A stretch of 64,000 bases of DNA, taken from positions 8,969,917 to 9,033,916 of the forward strand of contig NC_026501.1 of NCBI RefSeq assembly GCF_000182925.2. Direction: 5' to 3'. The stretch comes from Neurospora crassa OR74A (lineage: Eukaryota > Ascomycota > Sordariomycetes > Sordariales > Sordariaceae). A model generated the notes under the pieces. The model saw nothing but the letters and a program-made list of their open reading frames with translations. It was not told the origin of the DNA and made no database searches. Position numbers and translations under genes: made by a program. Shown one piece after another: positions 1-11,337 of the stretch (position 1 is the stretch's first letter; each line of letters begins with the position of its first letter).

Positions 1-2765
1 GGCCCTGGAATTGACAGCACATTGGAGCAGGATGAAATCTTCTTGGCATCCCCGAATCTACCCATGATTGATCAAGGTCCTAGCCTTCTTCCGCCCGGTC
101 TTCAATCGCCTCAGCCGCCGCAAACCGTTAGAGAGCCCATCAAGGTCGATGTGCCATGTCCGAGACCCGGCGAGGATGTGTCGGTATCTGACGACGGGCC
201 CGTCTTCCGAGCCACGATGAAGGCCCTGGAACAAAAGACGGGTAACATGAGAATGCAGATGAAGCGACTGATCAAGCGGGCCGAGCAAGTGTACGCCGCG
301 CAAACGGAAGCCAACGACGCCTTTTTACAGTTTATGGAAGCTTTGAGGGACGTCTCGTCGACAAACGCCAACGCCGTCCAGCCCGCCATTGAACATTACT
401 TCGACAAGATTGCCTGGGAAATTTTGAGGTTCGAGCGGCAAAACACCCAAAATCTTCAGAAGATCGTAATCGACCCTATGAATAAGCTATACCAGTTGGA
501 TATCAAGCAAGCTGAAGCCAAGAAGCGCGACTTTGAGGAGGAGAGCAAAGACTTTTACGCCTATGTCAGTCGCTACTTGGGACAGCGACACGACTCGGTC
601 AAGGCGAAACAGAGCGACTCGAAATACCAAACCAAACGCAAAAACTTCGAACTTAAGCGCTTTGACTATTCTTCCTTCATGCAGGATCTTTCTGGAGGCC
701 GCAAAGAGCAGGAAATTCTCTCCCATCTCACAAAGTACGCGGACGCTCAAGCAAAGGCTTTTCTCACCACGGCCAAGAAGGTTGAGGGGCTCCTTCCACA
801 GCTTGAGGCACTATCGACAGAAGTTCAAGAGGCGGACAAGACGTATCAGTATCAACGACGGGAGAGAGAAGAGAAGAGAAGGCTGTTGGAGAAGGGAAAC
901 CTTGCTTATGCCGAGCCAGAACCTCCTTCTACATCGTCCGGGCCCAGTCCTTCAACTGGCCAAAATGGAACCGCGTCCTATGGAGAGTCCGAGTTGGGTC
1001 GCGCTGACAGCACAGGATCCCAGCTTCGGTCGGCCATCACACCAGGAATAGCACAACCACCACAAACCGATTTGTCCAGGTCGCCGGGGAGTCTTATCGG
1101 GCTCCCACCTCCTCTGGGTAGCCCGCAACAAAATACAAAGTTTCGGGGTATTCGGGACCTGGAAGAAAAGGATCCAAGCCAGTTGGCGGCGGACAAGAAC
1201 ATGACACAAAGGAAAGAGGGACTTTTGTGGGCTCTTAACCGGCCTGGTGGGCATGTTGATCCCCGAGCTCTCAACAAACAAGGCTGGCACAAGTGAGTAG
1301 TTTGCTTATCCCCAAATTTCGTGGAACGGCCGAACTGATATTATGCAGGTTTTGGATTGTGCTTGACCAGGGCAAGCTTTCGGAATACAGTAATTGGAAG
1401 CAGAGACTAGACTTGCACATGGATCCGATCGACCTGCGCTTGGCGTCCGTACGAGAGGCTCGAAACGCAGAGCGTCGGTTCTGTTTTGAAGTTATCACAC
1501 CACAGTTCAAACGCGTATATCAAGCAACATCGGAAGAAGATATGAATAGCTGGATTATGGCTATCAACAACGCATTACAAAGCGCGGTGGAAGGGCGCGG
1601 CCTGAAGGATATGAAGCCGCCACCATCATCTATAGGACACTCGGATTTTGACAGGCGAGACATCGCTTCAGTATTGACGGGCAAGAGCTCGTCCATTAAT
1701 CACCACCATCACCATTTCCATGGCCACAGCAACCAGAATCTGAGCCCGATTCCTTCTAGGAGGACGACTGTCGGTGCTCGCCCTAGCACGGCTCGTGCAC
1801 CCAGCTTTGACGAAAGCCCAGATCGGCTCCTCCAGATGCTGCGGGAGAACGACCAGGGCAACTCGTGGTGTGCAGACTGTGGCTCCAGCAACAAGGTCGA
1901 ATGGGTGTCACTCAACCTGGCGATTATTGTTTGCATCGAGTGCAGTGGTATTCACCGATCTCTTGGCACACATATTAGCAAAGTCCGGTCACTCACATTA
2001 GACACCACATCGTTTACGCCGGACATTATTGAGCTCTTGATGCTCGTTGGAAATCGAGTGTCCAACATGGTATATGAGGCACGCCTGGACCCTCAACAGA
2101 AGCTGGTACCACAAGCTTCGCGGGAGCAACGACTTCGGTTCATTACGGCCAAGTATGTCGACCGCGCATTCGTCGAGCCAATATCTTCCACCTTGTCCCG
2201 GTATCCAACTGCCGAAGAGACCCTCCTCGCAGCCATCAAGAAGAACGAAATCCAACAAGTAATCTACGCCCTTGCGCTCAAAGCCAACCCCAATATAACG
2301 GACAAGTCTAGGGGTACACACGCCGTATATTTGGCCCTGGCCGCCGCCGACCCGGCCCCTCCTTCACCCAACCCCATGACTCCCTCTCCCTCTCCAGGCA
2401 CCCCTGGATCCTCGACCACGGGACCTGATAAACAGGTCCCATTTCCTGTCGCCGAACTCCTGATCCAGAACGGGGCCGAGATCCCCGTCGCACCGCCCAT
2501 GTTTCCTCTCAGTCACGCCGCACAAACTTATCTTGAAATTAAGCGTGGCCGTCGCGCCCTCGTCGAGTCTATCGGTACCTCGGCGGTAACGACAAGTTAC
2601 GGTTCTTCGTACGACGGCGTTAGTGCGCTTTCTTCGGCTTCGGGTGGCGGGTCTGGCGCTGTTAATCTCGGCGATAGTAAGTTGGCAAAGGAGAAGGAAG
2701 CAAGGCTACAGAAGAGGGTGAGTGCGGGCGGAAGACTGGCCAAGACGCCCATTCCGGAGCGGTAG
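1..2765 (+). CDS. BAR-PH-ArfGAP-ankyrin GTPase-activating protein (5' end outside window)
   Basis: The frame is open from base 1, so the start lies upstream. Exons are 1–1292 and 1349–2765; the 56-nt intron (GTGAGT…TGCAG) interrupts the PH domain. The visible order is: a helical BAR-like segment (about residues 65–295 of the visible part), a PH domain (about 405–515, spanning WHKFWIVLDQGKLSEYSNW), then an ArfGAP zinc finger C-x2-C-x17-C-x2-C (CADC…CIEC) followed by SGIHRSLGTHISKVRSL, which carries the catalytic arginine. Degenerate ankyrin-like sequence (ETLLAAIKKNEIQQVIYA, AELLIQNGAE) follows. This is the ACAP-like layout, known to stimulate GTP hydrolysis by Arf GTPases at curved membranes in vesicle traffic. 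The proposed C-terminus is …LAKTPIPER, ending in TAG at 2763–2765. The same frame stays open afterwards (separate entry). Domain calls are confident; the exact orthologue is not assigned. Confidence 0.93.
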
Positions 2766-3320
2766 AGCGCTTTCGGACTGGGGTATAGCAGGATGGCAGT
2801 TCATGGGATCAAGGATACGTTAAGAGCAGGCGCGAGGGGAAGAAGCGCTAGTACAAGTTGGAACAACGGGGTTGAAAGCCCGTCGATAAGAAAAAGGGGA
2901 AGTCTAAGGAGGAAAATCAGTAATGGGTTGAATGGGATGGGGTGGGGGTATGACGGGAGTGATAGCAGCGGGGCCGGGGGTAGCGAGGATGGTAATAATG
3001 ATGGGTCACAACTAGTATCAACACCAAAGCGAATCGGGAGCACGGGGAGTCTGGCTACTATGGCGGAAAGGAGTTTGGCGGCGGGCACAGGTGGCGACGG
3101 CGGCCGCCATGGGAGAAGCAATGGCGGCTTGTTGGGAACAATGGCGTGCGATGTGCAGCCCGTGTGGTTGGGATCATTGGATTTGACACTGAGGAACCTT
3201 GGAGTTGGACTTGGAGAAGGACTGGGAGGTCTGGGATTTGGAGGAGTGGCGTCAGTAGCAGCAGGTGGTGGTGGTGGGAGATCGAGTCGAAGGGTGTCGA
3301 TGCAGTATCAATCTTGGTGA
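2766..3320 (+). other. Open reading frame in register after the ArfGAP stop codon
   Basis: After TAG 2763–2765 the same frame stays open for 184 codons to TGA at 3318–3320. The translation is basic and Ser/Gly-rich (for example RKRGSLRRKISNG and, near the end, SSRRVSMQYQSW) and contains no recognised domain. It could be 3' UTR, a read-through extension, or an alternative last exon. A GTAAGT at 2677 and a CAG ending at 2799 would remove the stop and keep the frame (123-nt intron). The sequence just before the stop looks like a natural conserved C-terminus, so 3' UTR is the simplest reading. Confidence 0.35.
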
Positions 3321-4624
3321 CGCGTCTACCGTTGTTCTCTGCCTGTCTACCTGCTTGTCTGTTTCTTGCCCTCCGAGTTCCGGCCTGGGTCCGTTTTTGT
3401 CTAGTCAAGCCCAAGGTCTGAGCATGGACCAACTTGGGGATAAAGTTTGGGTTTAGTGGCGGTGCTTTTTGGCGCCTCCTTTTGCTTTGTTTTCTTTTCT
3501 ATAATTATGTATATGTCTCCTCTCGTGTCGCGCCATGTCATGTTCACCGAGCCTCGTTTTGTTTGAATGGGGGTTTTGTATTGGTCCTTCTGTTTGACGT
3601 ATTGTCATGACCAACATTGACACGAGCAGTACTTTATTGGGCATGATTTAACTCTTAAAGATAATGGTTTCTTCGTTTGCAATCTTTTGGTCGTTCGTAG
3701 GCGTCTTGGTGGCATTGGGTAAGATATACACAAGATGAAGCAATTGTGGTGAAGGATAGAAAATCAGTAGGCAGAAGCTTGGATACTTAACCCTCCCATA
3801 TCTGACCCTAACCCTCTTTCATTTCATCAAACACGATTTCAATCTCCAAGTTTCAGCTCCAACGGAAATCAGGGGCAACAACAAAGCGCAGCAGGGGACT
3901 TGGCTGGTGGATCTGCTCTACTGGTCAGCCCCTGCAGGACGAAAACGACCCCGCCCCAGAAGTGTGGGTCCTGTCAGTCACACCCCTCCACATGCTTGAA
4001 TCCCGTCTTGTCCTTGTAATGTTTGGAGCTCTTGACTCGCTGAACTCGGCTGTAAAAGAGGATGGATGAGATGGATGTCTCCCAAGGTTCACTTGGTATC
4101 AAGTAATCGTAAGTGTCCAAAACGTGGTAACAGTATAACCTCTACTTAACGAAGCAGTTGACTTGGGACATCTATGTGCATGCGTACAAGTACGGTGTAT
4201 AAGAGCAAACGTATCACATCGTGTACTTAATTACCGGCAATGGTGGGGATGATTGGTGCAGGTAGAGGTACATCCCGCGCTCATCCTCTCCCCCCAAATG
4301 GCAACAAACTGCAGCGAGGTGTAGTGTAAACAACCAGGAAGGTGTAAGGTACCGAACACGTTGACCGCCTCGGGGGGGCCCCGCTCTAATTTACCTTGTC
4401 CTCCGTCGTCCATTGACAGAACAACCTAATTGAGGCAAGTGATCTGAAGAAGTGTACATACATAGTGTACATTGTCGTCGCAGCGAGGCGTTTACTTATA
4501 TAAGTCTAGTTGACCATCTCCCCCCCCTCCCCCCAGCTTTGTACACTTTTCCAGGGTTTATTACTTGTCCTTTTGTTCCATCTTCGTCCACCACAACACC
4601 AAAAACACCATCATCATCACCACA
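3321..4624 (+). other. Intergenic region between ArfGAP and phosphomannomutase genes
   Basis: About 1.3 kb with no supportable gene. It should hold the ArfGAP 3' UTR and the promoter/leader of the phosphomannomutase gene. The last 120 bases are a CT-rich run (a C tract near 4520–4535, then CCACCACAACACC) leading to a CACAATGGC start context, typical of a Neurospora leader. No RNA gene or repeat was recognised. Confidence 0.6.
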
Positions 4625-5847
4625 ATGGCTGCCGCTGCCCCCGCCGTCACCACTTACCCTCCTCTCGAGGAGCGCCCGCTCAAGAACACCATCTGCTTGT
4701 TCGATGTCGATGGCACCCTTACCCCCGCGAGACTGGTATGTCTGTCCTCTCTGCCCCCCCCTCTAAAAGCTGCTCTATGAATCCGGTCCTTGTTGCCTTT
4801 CTGGTAGAGCCAGCTGGTGGTGGTGATCGCTTCACCTAATTCCATCCCCTTCTTTAAATGTATGTATACACCGATGTAACTAACACAGCCCCGCCCCGCC
4901 CCCGATCAAGACCGTCTCGCCCGAAATGCTCTCCCTCCTCTCGGCCCTCCGCCAAAAATGCGCCATCGGCTTCGTCGGCGGCTCCGACCTGGTCAAGCAG
5001 CAAGAACAGCTCGGCTCCGCCGCCTCGGCCGACGTCACCACCCTGTTTGACTTTTGCTTTGCCGAGAACGGCTTGACGGCCTACAAGCTGGGGCAGCCGC
5101 TGCCCTCCAACAGCTTCATCAAGTACATTGGCGAGGACCAGTACAAGGAGCTGGTGCGCTGGATCCTGCACTACATTGCCGACTTGGAAATCCCCATCAA
5201 GCGCGGCACGTTTATCGAGTACCGGAACGGCATGATCAACGTCAGCCCGATTGGCCGTAATGCGAGCACGGCGGAGCGAAACGAGTTTGAAAAGTTTGAT
5301 AAGGAGGCGGGCGTGCGGAAGGAGATGGTGGAGAAGTTGAGGGAGAGGTTTGGGCATTTGGGTTTGACGTATGTATTTCTTTCTGCTCTGCTCTGCTCTT
5401 TCTTTCGTTTTTTTTTTTCCTTTTGCTTGTCTCCCGTTTGGTAGTGTGGTGTGGTGTGGTGTGGTGTCTGCTGCGGTCGGCCTTTTTTTTTTTTTTTTTT
5501 TTTTTCTTTACCTCGCTTCGCTCGATCTCTTCCCCCCCCCCACATTCTCTCAGCGAGACAACAAAGCTAACAGAGAGACACGGAAAACAAACAGCTTCTC
5601 CATCGGCGGCCAAATCTCCTTCGACGTCTTCCCCACCGGCTGGGACAAGACCTACTGCCTGCAGCACCTCGAGAACGAGGCCAAGAAGGCCGGCGGTATC
5701 ACGTACGACACCATCCACTTCTTTGGCGACAAGACCTTCAAGGGCGGTAACGACTACGAGATTTACGAGGATCCTAGGACTATTGGTCACTCGGTTACCG
5801 GACCGGAGGATACGGCGGCCGAGCTGAGGAAGCTTTTTAACCTTTAA
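4625..5847 (+). CDS. Phosphomannomutase (Sec53/PMM family)
   Basis: Exons are 4625–4735, 4911–5368 and 5595–5847, giving 273 aa, close to the usual 246–270 for the family. Introns are GTATGT…TCAAG (175 nt, with GTAACTAAC as branch site) and GTATGT…ACAG (226 nt, with a long T tract). The junctions restore conserved text: TLTPARL|TVSPEM and [16 protein letters not shown]. Catalytic features of the HAD-type phosphatase/mutase are present: FDVDGTLT, with Asp27 as likely nucleophile and Asp29 as general acid/base; FVGGSDL near residue 60; SPIGRNAS in the cap; and GWDKTYCL plus [15 protein letters not shown] near the end. The enzyme converts mannose-6-phosphate to mannose-1-phosphate in the cytosol for GDP-mannose, N-glycosylation and GPI anchors. 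The start ATG (CACAATGGCT) gives a short N-terminal extension [20 protein letters not shown]. It is the orthologue type of yeast SEC53. Confidence 0.96.
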
Positions 5848-6529
5848 GTTTTGGGTTTTGGGGGTGTCAGAGGTCTACCTACCTACCTGTGAAGGGGGTT
5901 GGGTGGGGATATGATGATGATGGAAGAACAAAGTAAAAGAAAAAAGCCTATATAGGGATTGAAGATAATTGGTAATGATGATTTGAAGACACAAAATGGA
6001 GAGTCCTCGGGAACGATATGATGCGTGACCAAAGGGTTGTTTACAGGCTCTTCCTTGCTCCTTTACTTCAGTTGACCCTTTCACTTAATCTTTTTCACGC
6101 TGGTACCACATACCTCCTCATCTCACCTCTCTGTATTGGAAACCAACACTGTCAGAGACCCGTTGGGTATACCATTCCGTAACCCGTATTTCATATTCTT
6201 GATATACCACAAAGTGCTAGACCATACCATATCATACCATACCTTATACCTTATACTGGTTCATACGCTCACCCACCCACCCAGACAGAGAAAAAAAGGA
6301 AGAAAGAAACCTGCCAATCCACCCACCCACCCACCCATCTCACTCACTCACTCACTCGCTCACTCACTAGTGTACTATTTCTTCTCCTCTCCGTTGTCGT
6401 TGCAAAACAACCGAACCGTCCCGCTAAACTGGGGTATCAACGTCACACTCTACAACTACATCCACTCCAAAAACAAACCCCCATGCTATCTATCTCCATC
6501 TAGCGCCCAACTATCACTCACTCACTCAC
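5848..6529. other. Convergent 3' intergenic region with CACC/CTCA microsatellites
   Basis: This is the 680-bp spacer between the ends of the phosphomannomutase gene (+) and the condensin gene (−). It holds short tandem runs: CTACCTACCTACC near 5876, CCACCCACCCACCCA near 6320, and CTCACTCACTCACTCG near 6342, with a second CTCA array at 6514–6535. The second array runs into the condensin stop codon. An open frame at 6136–6648 on the plus strand is a low-complexity product of these repeats and is not called as a gene. Confidence 0.6.
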
Positions 6530-6979
6530 TCACTCACCACCCTCCTCAACAACAGCATTCGCGTCCTTCTTTATGTAGAGCTCCGTCAACTCCTCGCTCT
6601 TCTCAATCACCAACCCTTTTTCGTTGGCAAGATGCAACAAGCAAATGAAGCAGTAACTGGTGGAGATGTCGTCCATGGCTTGTTTCGGGTAGACTTTTTG
6701 CAGCGAGTTCATGACTTCTGTGAACTTGAGCGTTGGTTTTTCTTGCTGTTCTTCTTCCCCTTCTTTGGGAGGTTCTACTGAGGAGCTCGGTGGTTGGGCG
6801 GATGGGGTCGTCGTTGGGGGTGGGGAGAGGAGGGAGTCTTCGGGGTTTGTTGTTGTTGTTGTTGTTGTTGTTGGTATCTGTTGTTCGTGTTGTTAGTAAC
6901 TGGGAGAAATAAAAAGAGGATGAAACAAAAAGAAAAAAAAAAAAAGAAAAGAAAAACAGGGAGGAGAAAAGAAGAGAGG

Positions 6980-7012
<33 letters not shown>

Positions 7013-9597
7013 GTCCGCCATTCAACATGTCCATCCCCATCCCCCGCCAAAGTTCCTCCTTCAGCCTCCTGACATCCACCTTCTTGGCCCGTCTCGCATA
7101 CTGCACATACTCGGGCCTGACTCTTCGTGATTGCGTGACCAGCATCGTGCCAAACGCCAAATCGGCCGGGTTCGTAACCGTCAGCCCGTTAAACGCGCCC
7201 GTCATGCCCACGTCCATCGTCAGTCCTGCTGTTCCTTCTTTCCCGGCAGCGCCATCCCCTTGCGTGCCACCGGGGCCAGGCGAGAAGTGATCCCGTGCGT
7301 CAGCAAAGACTTCCTCGTCCATGTCTTCGTCGTCATCGTCGTCTCCGCCGTTGGCAAACGGCAGACCGTCATCCTGGAAGAAGTTGGCGTCGTAGTCACC
7401 CTGCGGTAGATGGTCGTCTTGCGATGATGGGCCCTGGTTCAGCGGCGCTTTTTGTTGGGCCCAGAAGGCCTCGTCCATGGTGCCCTCGGGGACTTGGTCT
7501 GGGTTTTGGTTGTCGGCATTGGAACGGCCAAAGGCGCGCTGCTTGCGGCCGAGACGGGCCTTGGGCTTGAGGAAGAGGTTGAGCAGCTGCTTGGAGCTGA
7601 AGTGCTTGTCGTCCGGCAGCAGGTTGCGCGACTTGGACTTCCAGTCCTTCTTGGGCAGCGAAATGGCCGAGTTGGTGGTGGCTTGGGTGTGCAGGACGTC
7701 GTGAAGGGTGCGATCCACGGGGGTGAAGAAGTCGATCTCGAAAGCCTGTTTCTCCTTGCGCTGGCGTTGTGGTTCTCCCGTTTGGGGTTTGTTGACATCT
7801 TTGATCTTGCGAATGCGCCAGTGCTCGGCGCTGGTCCAGTTCTTTGATAGGGCTTGGTCGAAGTAGCTGAGAATGTCCTCGTGCAGCCGGTCCGTCTTTT
7901 GGGCGTTCGTCATGTTAACCATGCCGAAATCGCCCTTGTCTTGATCGATCATTTCGAGGTCGCCGTCTACTCCATCACCATCGTCACCACCTTCGCCCTC
8001 TCCTATGTCTAGACCGGCGTCAAAGACCCGCATCATTTGTGGCTCGATGGCGGCTTCGCGGGCCCAGGCTTCTCCACCCTCACCGAAGGCTACGTCAACG
8101 TCTCCTCCCAGGTCGAATGCGCCCAGCGCATCATCGTCATCGAAACCGAGCGGGTTCTCGTCATCAATAATGAAGCCGGATTTGTTGCCGAGGCCAGGGG
8201 TCTTGGCTCTATCTTGCTCCTGGCGCCAGTCCTCGGGCGCTCTGAGGAAGGGAATATCGAGGGATCCGGAGGGGTCTCCGAGGATAAAAGTCTTGAGCGA
8301 TGGGCACACATCCATCTCGTCTAGTCGTCCAAGATCGGGAAAGAACCTAGCACCAAGACTGGCAATGTCGATCTCCACATCGTCCTCCTCCTCTTCTTCT
8401 TGTTGTTGGGTCCGGGTCTGGGTCTTTTCGGTTTGGCCGTCGATTTCCATCGCATCAATATCCATGGCGTCCGGGTCGGCATCTTGGTCGTTCTCCTCGG
8501 CGGCTTTTTGGTTGCGTGAGTCGAGAGTGTCGATGGCGTCGTCGCTGCTGTCAAAGACGATGCGACCCTGCGAATCGATCATCAGATGGTTCAAGAGGAG
8601 ACCCTTAGCGCCTCCCTCATCGAAGTCTGCTGATGCCTTTTTGAAGAGCGGATCTACTGAGAATTCGAGTTCGAACTTTTTGAGCTGCAGGGAAGCGAAA
8701 GAGGGTGCCAGGGTGGCTTCGGAGGATCGTTGGGTCTGCAATTGTCAGTATCATGCAACCCGCCCGTAGCAGTGAGCCGAGCAACCAACCTTCTTTCTAC
8801 GCTTCTTTAGTACGTTGCCATTCTCGTCCACCTCGTCCTCCTCCTCATCGTCATCGCCGCCGTCCTCGCCCTCGCCCCTATCCCTCTTCTTGCTGTCGCG
8901 ACTGTCGGCCAAACCACTGAGCAGCTTTCCGGTTTCCGTCGCAACACTGTCGACTCTGCTGGTATAAATCTTGACACACCCGTCCAGCGTGCAACTGGCC
9001 TTTTGGAAATTGACACCGTCTCCTTCCTTGAGTAGCGACATATCATGGAAGTAGTCGATCAGCGCAAAGTTCCACGAGTTGGCGGCATTGATCTTGTTGT
9101 CGGTGGCCATCTTCATCCACTCCTCAAAGTTGGCCAGGATGGGGACGCGCTTCATGGGGGTGACGACGGCGCCGCCCACAACCGGCCTGTCATCGTCGTC
9201 GAGGATGGAGAAGTTCTCCTTGCCAGAGATGCGGCGACGCGGGGTGCGCGGTCCGTTGGAGGTCGGAGTGCCATTTTCGTCGATTACGCTGCGGGCGGGG
9301 GTTGCGACTGCGGTCGCGGCGAGTTTGAGCTGGTTGATCTGGGCCTCGTGGAGGGCTTTGCGTCCTCGCGATCGTTGTTCCTTTTCTTGGGCGTCGTCGT
9401 TTAGTGGGATTCTAGTCGGGACGAATATCTCTGGTCAGTTACAAGGGAGGAAAATGAAAGAGGGACGCGACAAGACGTTCAATTCGCAATTCGCAATTCA
9501 AAGAAAAGACGTACTTGAGGCCGGGGGATTTGAGCGGGGATGGCACCGCAGGGCCCTTGCTCATGCTCCGTCGCGGACCTGTGCTGAGGCGAGGCAT
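6530..9597 (-). CDS. Condensin complex non-SMC subunit 2 (barren/CND2/Brn1/CAP-H family)
   Basis: Minus strand, four exons by eye: about 9515–9597, 8790–9428/9430, about 7013–8735, and 6530–6877. The 54-nt intron 8736–8789 (GTTGGT…TTGCAG) is clear, as is the last acceptor (CTAAC branch, AACAACAG). The first donor and the third donor are unresolved (see findings). Barren-family text is recognisable: PILANFEEWMKMATDNKINA and NSWNFALIDYFHDM early, then GVNFQKASCTLDGCVKIYT. Exon 3 opens EATLAPSFASLQLKKFELEF and continues with LFKKASADFDEGGAKGLLLN. The C-terminus has ISTSYCFICLLHLANEKGL. The kleisin-type subunit bridges the Smc2/Smc4 heads in condensin and acts in mitotic chromosome compaction. 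At about 930 aa it is longer than yeast Brn1 (754 aa) because of acidic inserts, including a polyglutamate stretch and a polyThr tract in the last exon (ACA repeat near 6848–6871). Start chosen: ATG 9597 (MPRLSTGPRRSMSKG). Confidence 0.92.
6980..7011 (+). repeat. 32-nt poly(A)/poly(T) run at a condensin exon–intron boundary
   Basis: This is an uninterrupted run of 32 A on the plus strand (T in the condensin transcript). It begins directly after the last clearly coding codons (…MDMLNGG) and sits where the intron donor should be. Runs of this length are unstable and prone to assembly error. Confidence 0.9.
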
Positions 9598-11245
9598 CTT
9601 GGCGGTGTTGACGAAGCTATCCAAGATGTGAAGCTCCAGGCGGCCGCTGTCTAGTTTGGACTTTCAGTGGTGTTTGTTTACTTTGACCCGCCCGTAACCA
9701 CGATGGGAGTGCCAATGCTGGATAGGTAGCGCAGACACGGGCTAGACGGATCCACGTCTCAGCGGGCGGGCTGGTGACGGGTGGCGGCACGTGCTGGGGC
9801 CTACTACGCAGTACTATGGTAGAGGTAACTAAGAGCGGGGTGAGGAAGTTGAAGGGAGGAAGTCTGGGGGGCTTGGCATCGAATGACTAAGCTACCTCTA
9901 CAGTCAAGGTACTACGCTCAGGTACAGCGGTACATTACAGGGCATCGATACATCCATACACGTACAAGGGACATACTGTTACATGCGGCGGCCGTTGGCG
10001 ATCACACAGAGCCCCCCCCCCTTCTGGTACTTACACTACATACACGTGTACCTTGTATGTGGGGTTCACTTGGGGAGTTGAAACTCCGATTGAAGTTCCT
10101 GAGTCCGAAGTTGTCACGCATGTGCACTCCCTACATAACTAGAGAAAGGAGACGTATATCTACCTCTACCTAGTGTACAAGTGGCAGGGCATATGGGCTA
10201 CCTCCCCCGTCTTGACCTCTTTGTGATGCGATCAAGACTCATCTCTCTTGTCGCCACAAATCCACAGCCTCTTGAGTTAGTTCAGATGGAAGTTCCGTTC
10301 CTGTTGGTCACCTCACCCGCATCGATTGGAGCTCGCGTATGTATGCACTGTAGAAGTATAGTAGGCATCTGTAGTAGGTATGTATTCCTACTCTACAGTC
10401 AAGACAGACTCCAACCGAAACAGCGTCTCCATGTCCAACCGGGTTGCGCATGGGGCTGCAGACGTTAGAAGGTAGCATTACCTTTCCGTGATTTTCCTTT
10501 CCTTTTTATTTTTATTTTTTTCTTCTTTTCGGTTGCTGCAGGGAACTTGTTGAGATCAGGAACACGGTAACACAGCGATATGTCAGTCTCCTGCCCAACC
10601 AGGAAGGTCACCCTCTTTTAATATTCCCCGCCTTCCTTCTTTGCCCTTTGCCTCTACTCTAGATTACATACATCGATAGCTTCTATCTTCTCGTTCAACT
10701 TTCTCCCAATCACCTATTTCCTATAGTATCTACACTAATAGATACCTACCTTGCGCCCATCCGTCGTCTACCCATCTCCAATGCAATGAATCTATCGTCT
10801 TGTCTCAGAGAAGCGGCGCATGGATACCTCGACGCACCAGTCCTAATCCGACCTTTCTGGCCACCCGAAATCACCTTGGCAACTTTGCGACGATGATCTC
10901 ATTCCGCCTACATAACACAGCAATCCCGCCCGCCCACGCGAGCCACGCCATCGTCCCGTCAATCGTATACACCATACTGGACATACTTGTAGCCTTATCT
11001 GTTTTTTTTTTCTTCTTCTTTTCTATTTCTGCTGCTGGCAAATTTCTCTCTTTTTTTTTTTTTTTTTAATTCCGGCCATCATCAACATACGTACCTTGCG
11101 ATCACATTTGCGATTGCGACCCAACGATAACTGCCGTTCGATTGCCCCGCCGGTCCATCCATCCATCCATCATCCATCACCGTGGCGACACTTCCCTTGG
11201 GTCAACACACCACCACCAGCACATACAGCCAGTATTCCCCACGCG
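9598..11245. promoter_or_regulatory. Shared upstream region of the divergent condensin and exchanger genes
   Basis: About 1.65 kb lies between the two divergent genes. The right half has CT-rich and T-rich tracts (T runs near 11004 and 11052–11067) and several out-of-frame ATGs, as expected for a Neurospora leader. The left half has a CACGTG palindrome near 9788 (GGCACGTGCTGG) and short TACC-type repeats. Two open frames here (9883–10173 and 10181–10468) show no protein-like features and were left out. No RNA gene was recognised. Confidence 0.45.
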
Positions 11246-11337
11246 ATGCCATGACCAAAGGTCCAGCATGTCGCTACATCGCCAGAAACGGAGCCCCTTC
11301 AGCTCCCGACCCTTTATCGTGTCGACTCTCCTCATAA
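11246..11337 (+). promoter_or_regulatory. Two upstream ORFs at the exchanger start (ATGCCATGA arrangement)
   Basis: ATG 11246 opens a two-codon ORF (Met-Pro-stop, 11246–11254). Its stop overlaps the next ATG (11251) as ATGA. That second uORF runs 28 codons to TAA at 11335–11337 and overlaps the proposed main start at 11268 in another frame. If the mRNA begins upstream, which the leader-like sequence suggests, scanning ribosomes meet both before the main ATG. The sequence fact is direct; the regulatory role is inference. Confidence 0.4.
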
